52,399 bases of DNA, from NCBI GenBank assembly GCA_020025305.1, contig JAHHSG010000017.1, positions 1 through 52,399 of the forward strand. The letters are read 5' to 3'. Position numbers and translations under genes: made by a program. Shown piece by piece: positions 50,135 to 52,399 of the stretch; positions within the stretch are counted from its first letter, which is position 1; every line of letters begins with the position of its first letter. This stretch comes from Oscillospiraceae bacterium (lineage in GTDB: Bacteria > Bacillota > Clostridia > Oscillospirales > Oscillospiraceae). The notes beneath the pieces were generated by a model, which saw only the letters and a list, made by a program, of their open reading frames with translations, was not told where the DNA came from and did no database searches.

Positions 50135-50596
50135 GCTGTGCAAAAAGTCAAGCAGCGCAAAACCGCTTGGAAGATTTGCACAAAAATCGCCGGTAATTAT
50201 CCCCCCAAGATTGCCGGGCTCATAACCGATGGTCGGGTACTCGCATCCTCCCATAACCAAACCTCCCTGATCTGGCGCAATGACGAGTACATTACAGCGG
50301 CGGCAGAGGATTTGGAGGCACATAACAGTGAATAACGGTATGTGCCGGATGAGAATTACGAAAAGCTGGCATTTTATTTCGATGAAAAAGTTCCGCATAT
50401 TCTGCACGTTACAACCCTTCTGGGAATTTCGGGAGTCTGTGGACTGAACTATGTTCTGAAAAATAAGGGTACGGCTTGGACGGTGGAGCTGAAGATCTAT
50501 CACTGCCACACAAATCAGCTGCCTGTCACCGTAGCGATCCCCAACGAAGCCGTTACCTACGGCCCCAAGGAGCGGAAGGCAAGCTGCAAGGAATAG
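50135..50596 (+). pseudogene. Broken hypothetical gene with an internal stop codon
   Basis: Two protein-like stretches are in the same frame and separated by a single TAA at 50333-50335. The first ends IAGLITDGRVLASSHNQ then WRNDEYITAAAEDLEAHNSE. The second starts RYVPDENYEKLAFYFDEKVPHIL and ends at 50596. Neither part has a good ribosome binding site, so this looks like one gene killed by a nonsense mutation and 5' loss. I do not recognise the family. Confidence 0.45.
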
Positions 50597-50733
50597 AGTA
50601 CCTGCATCGTGTTTTATCGTGTTTTGTTCCCCTGCGGCGGAAAGCCGCGGACAGGACATGTGCCTTGCCGTTGTGGGATAAGGCCGGGGAACAAGGCCGC
50701 GTATTCGGTGGTTGGCAGTGGATCGCCGGGCGG
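50597..50733. other. Short intergenic stretch
   Basis: No gene or structure is recognised between the broken gene and the terminator of the operon beyond it. Confidence 0.5.
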
Positions 50734-50775
50734 AAAAGAGGCAGAGGTTCCGATTGGAACCTCTGCCTCTTTTTG
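50734..50775. terminator. Strong terminator at the end of the queuine-salvage operon
   Basis: An 18-bp perfect stem (AAAAGAGGCAGAGGTTCC with its complement, loop GATT) ends in T-runs on both strands. Confidence 0.92.
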
Positions 50776-50799
50776 TGCACTGCTTTACATAGTTCTTTT

Positions 50800-51489
50800 T
50801 TAATCGCCTACGCCAAAGTCGGTGTTTTCGTACAACACTTCTACGGTGGGGTCTTGCTGCAAATAGGCGTATTCCCGCATGAACCACTCCACCAGCGCAT
50901 CATCGCGTTTTACATCGGTGGAGTTATTGGTAAACACATTGATCGTGCCCAATTTAAAGTATTTTTTCAGGCATTCCACATCGTATTGAATCATCTCTTT
51001 GGTCTGCCCTTGGATACCCACCATCAGACATGGCGAGTCAAAGTATCGGCTCAACTCGGCAGCATCTTTGAAATCGGCGTGTTTGTTCAGATATTTTTCA
51101 CGAAAATCGTAATCAAAGGTTTCAGCGCCGGTTTTAAAGGTAATGGGGATCCCAAAGAATTTCCGCATTTCGTCCAGACGGCTGCGGTAGATCCAGTGGG
51201 CTTCAAAGAAAAGACGCCCAATGTTCTTTTCTTGCACGATGCGGCGAATATCTTCCAGGGTCTGCATGGGCAGTTCGAAGCAACTGCCGGAGTTGATCAC
51301 TTCCAAAACGCCAAATTCTCCGGTAACACAACCCAGAACTTCCCGATTGAGCGCAACCATTTCCTCCATGTTTTGGGAATTGTCGTGGATATAGTCGCAA
51401 AATCGACATTTTCCCCACACACAGGGGCGGGATTTCAGCAGCACGATCTCCCGCTGGTTTTTATTTGTGATTTTGCTGTATCGCTCCAT
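50800..51489 (-). CDS. queL: Radical SAM protein, probable queuine lyase (QueL-like)
   Basis: QueL, described in Clostridioides difficile, converts queuine to preQ1. The 229-residue protein has a Cys cluster CVWGKCRFCDY near residue 23, i.e. C-x4-C-x2-C rather than the standard C-x3-C-x2-C. It also has a SAM-domain-like order with INSGSCFELP, FFEAHWIYRSRLDEMR, KTGAETFDYDFREKYLNKH and MVGIQGQTKEMIQYDVE. The name rests mainly on context: it follows an ECF S-component by seven bases and a nucleoside hydrolase before that, the same trio as the published queuosine salvage cluster. If context misleads, it is simply a small radical SAM enzyme. Confidence 0.7.
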   Translation of the reverse strand: MERYSKITNKNQREIVLLKSRPCVWGKCRFCDYIHDNSQNMEEMVALNREVLGCVTGEFGVLEVINSGSCFELPMQTLEDIRRIVQEKNIGRLFFEAHWIYRSRLDEMRKFFGIPITFKTGAETFDYDFREKYLNKHADFKDAAELSRYFDSPCLMVGIQGQTKEMIQYDVECLKKYFKLGTINVFTNNSTDVKRDDALVEWFMREYAYLQQDPTVEVLYENTDFGVGD

Positions 51490-51496
51490 CTAGAGA

Positions 51497-52066
51497 CTAT
51501 CCTTTCTTCTGTTTGCCGGTAATCGATGCAGGAAGATATTTCAGCAGGAACAATGCGAACGCCAGAATCAACAAACGATCGATGTAATCTGTGAGGAATT
51601 GTACGCAGAACACGCTTACGGTCAGGTTCATTCCTGCCTGATGCAGAAATTGCACCAAAATACTGGACCCGGAAGAAGTGATACCGCCAAAAACAAAGGC
51701 ACTGATGCAAGAGGCCAAAAGTGTTCCAGGAAGTGTAATCAGCAAGGCACACACCGGGAGAAGTGCCTTGGAAGAAGTAAGGCGTTTGGAACGATAGACC
51801 AAACCGGTCAGCAGACCAATCAGCAGACCGGCCGGCATGAAGAAGAGGGAGTATACATCCGTGGTAATACCAACCAAAAGACTGCTTAAAAAACCGGGGA
51901 TCATACCATAGAGCGGCCCAAACAGCATGGCGCACATCACGGTTCCCAAACTGTCAAAATAAATGGGGAGCTTTAAAGCCAGGGCCAGATTGGAGCCGAT
52001 GATATTCAGCACGGCGCACAAGGCAATAAAAGACATCTGAGGCAGGGAAAGGTTGATACGTTTCAT
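51497..52066 (-). CDS. ECF transporter S-component, probable queuosine/queuine uptake
   Basis: S-components bind vitamins or related ligands and dock with a shared energising module. The 189-residue protein has about six hydrophobic segments and the ECF pattern FGPLYGMIPGFLSSLLVGITTDVYSLFFMPAGLLIGLLTGLVYR, ending in a Lys-rich tail. The ATG at 52066 overlaps the stop of the preceding gene as ATGA, with GGAGG eight bases upstream, so translation is coupled. No ATPase or T-component is nearby, which is usual for group II ECF systems. The flanking nucleoside hydrolase and radical SAM genes suggest queuosine or queuine as the ligand. Confidence 0.8.
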   Translation of the reverse strand: MKRINLSLPQMSFIALCAVLNIIGSNLALALKLPIYFDSLGTVMCAMLFGPLYGMIPGFLSSLLVGITTDVYSLFFMPAGLLIGLLTGLVYRSKRLTSSKALLPVCALLITLPGTLLASCISAFVFGGITSSGSSILVQFLHQAGMNLTVSVFCVQFLTDYIDRLLILAFALFLLKYLPASITGKQKKG

Positions 52067-52399
52067 GCCAGCACCTCCCCTGCTAAAATCTGATCCAGCA
52101 CGGCGCTTGCCTGATCCGGCTGGGCGCCCAATACTCTGCACAGGAAGAGCAGCATAAACTTCTTGGTATCTACTTGTGTCAGCACTTTGCTATTGTGGGG
52201 CCGATTCCAGATGTGGAAGGCATCACAAAGGGTCTGCCCATAGCTGATGCCGGCAGTTTCCACGGCCGTGCAGGTGGTAAAGCCTTGGCACAAAGAACGG
52301 TCTGCAAAATATGCCACAGCCAGAGGGTCGTTGAGCACACAGCCGATCACCCCTTCCTGCTTCCAGTGAAAATCAAAATAAAAACGGGTGATGGCTTCT
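52063..52399 (-). CDS. queK: Nucleoside hydrolase family protein, probable queuosine hydrolase (QueK-like), N-terminus off window
   Basis: Only the last 111 residues are visible. RFYFDFHWKQEGVIGCVLNDPLAVAYF matches the C-terminal region of inosine-uridine nucleoside hydrolases, where the Asp of NDPLAVA is a Ca2+ ligand. It ends four bases into the S-component gene. In the known salvage pathway QueK releases queuine from queuosine. It is distinct from the other nucleoside hydrolase in the window, which sits with a ribokinase. The assignment to queuosine is inferred from the operon. Confidence 0.75.
   Translation of the reverse strand, partial: EAITRFYFDFHWKQEGVIGCVLNDPLAVAYFADRSLCQGFTTCTAVETAGISYGQTLCDAFHIWNRPHNSKVLTQVDTKKFMLLFLCRVLGAQPDQASAVLDQILAGEVLA

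Overview
The window looks like the chromosome of an anaerobic, low-redox Firmicute of the Oscillospiraceae/Clostridia type. This is an inference from gene content, not from a marker-gene comparison. Supporting signs are a short SRP RNA directly upstream of dnaX-ybaB, a reverse rubrerythrin beside a PerR/Fur regulator, a Rex-type operator at an alcohol dehydrogenase, FeoA/FeoB iron uptake, strong AAGGAGG ribosome binding sites and sigma-A promoters with 17-bp spacers. I see no rRNA or tRNA genes, no CRISPR array and no intact prophage or insertion sequence. The only mobile DNA seen is a decayed IS200/IS605-type transposase fragment.

Layout. 1-15 kb: the 5' part of a secreted repeat protein, feoB, a heterodimeric ABC exporter, cdd, feoA, a two-gene COG0523 (CobW-type) metallochaperone operon, a small membrane protein, then SRP RNA-dnaX-ybaB and a Na+/Ca2+ exchanger behind a probable yybP-ykoY (Mn2+) riboswitch. 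15-30 kb: a five-gene oligopeptide-type ABC importer, a decayed secreted protein, ftsH, an RlmB-type methyltransferase, a large membrane protein resembling a P-type ATPase without catalytic residues, an EF-G-like GTPase, and a PerR-like regulator followed by reverse rubrerythrin. 30-42 kb: an epimerase/TetR divergent pair, an iron alcohol dehydrogenase, and a nucleoside/ribose locus. That locus has a ribokinase, nucleoside hydrolase, MalY-type PLP enzyme and APC permease operon divergent from a LacI-ribokinase fusion protein, followed by a YgjV-like protein. 42-52.4 kb: a secreted C69 dipeptidase, a cobalamin riboswitch that has lost its gene, an Old Yellow Enzyme-type flavoprotein with an AraC regulator, an NhaC antiporter, a broken hypothetical gene, and the end of an operon matching the queuosine/queuine salvage set (nucleoside hydrolase, ECF S-component, radical SAM lyase).

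How the parts fit. Several units are metal- or redox-linked: FeoA/FeoB, the two COG0523 GTPases, the Mn2+ riboswitch exchanger, the PerR/rubrerythrin pair and the Rex-operator dehydrogenase. Two separate nucleoside hydrolase systems are present. One (34.5-41.2 kb) would release ribose and phosphorylate it under control of a repressor fused to a sugar kinase. The other (right edge) would free queuine from queuosine. The least explained items are the LacI-kinase fusion with the PLP-enzyme operon, the P-type ATPase-like pseudoenzyme, the COG0523-YcgQ fusion and the orphan cobalamin riboswitch.
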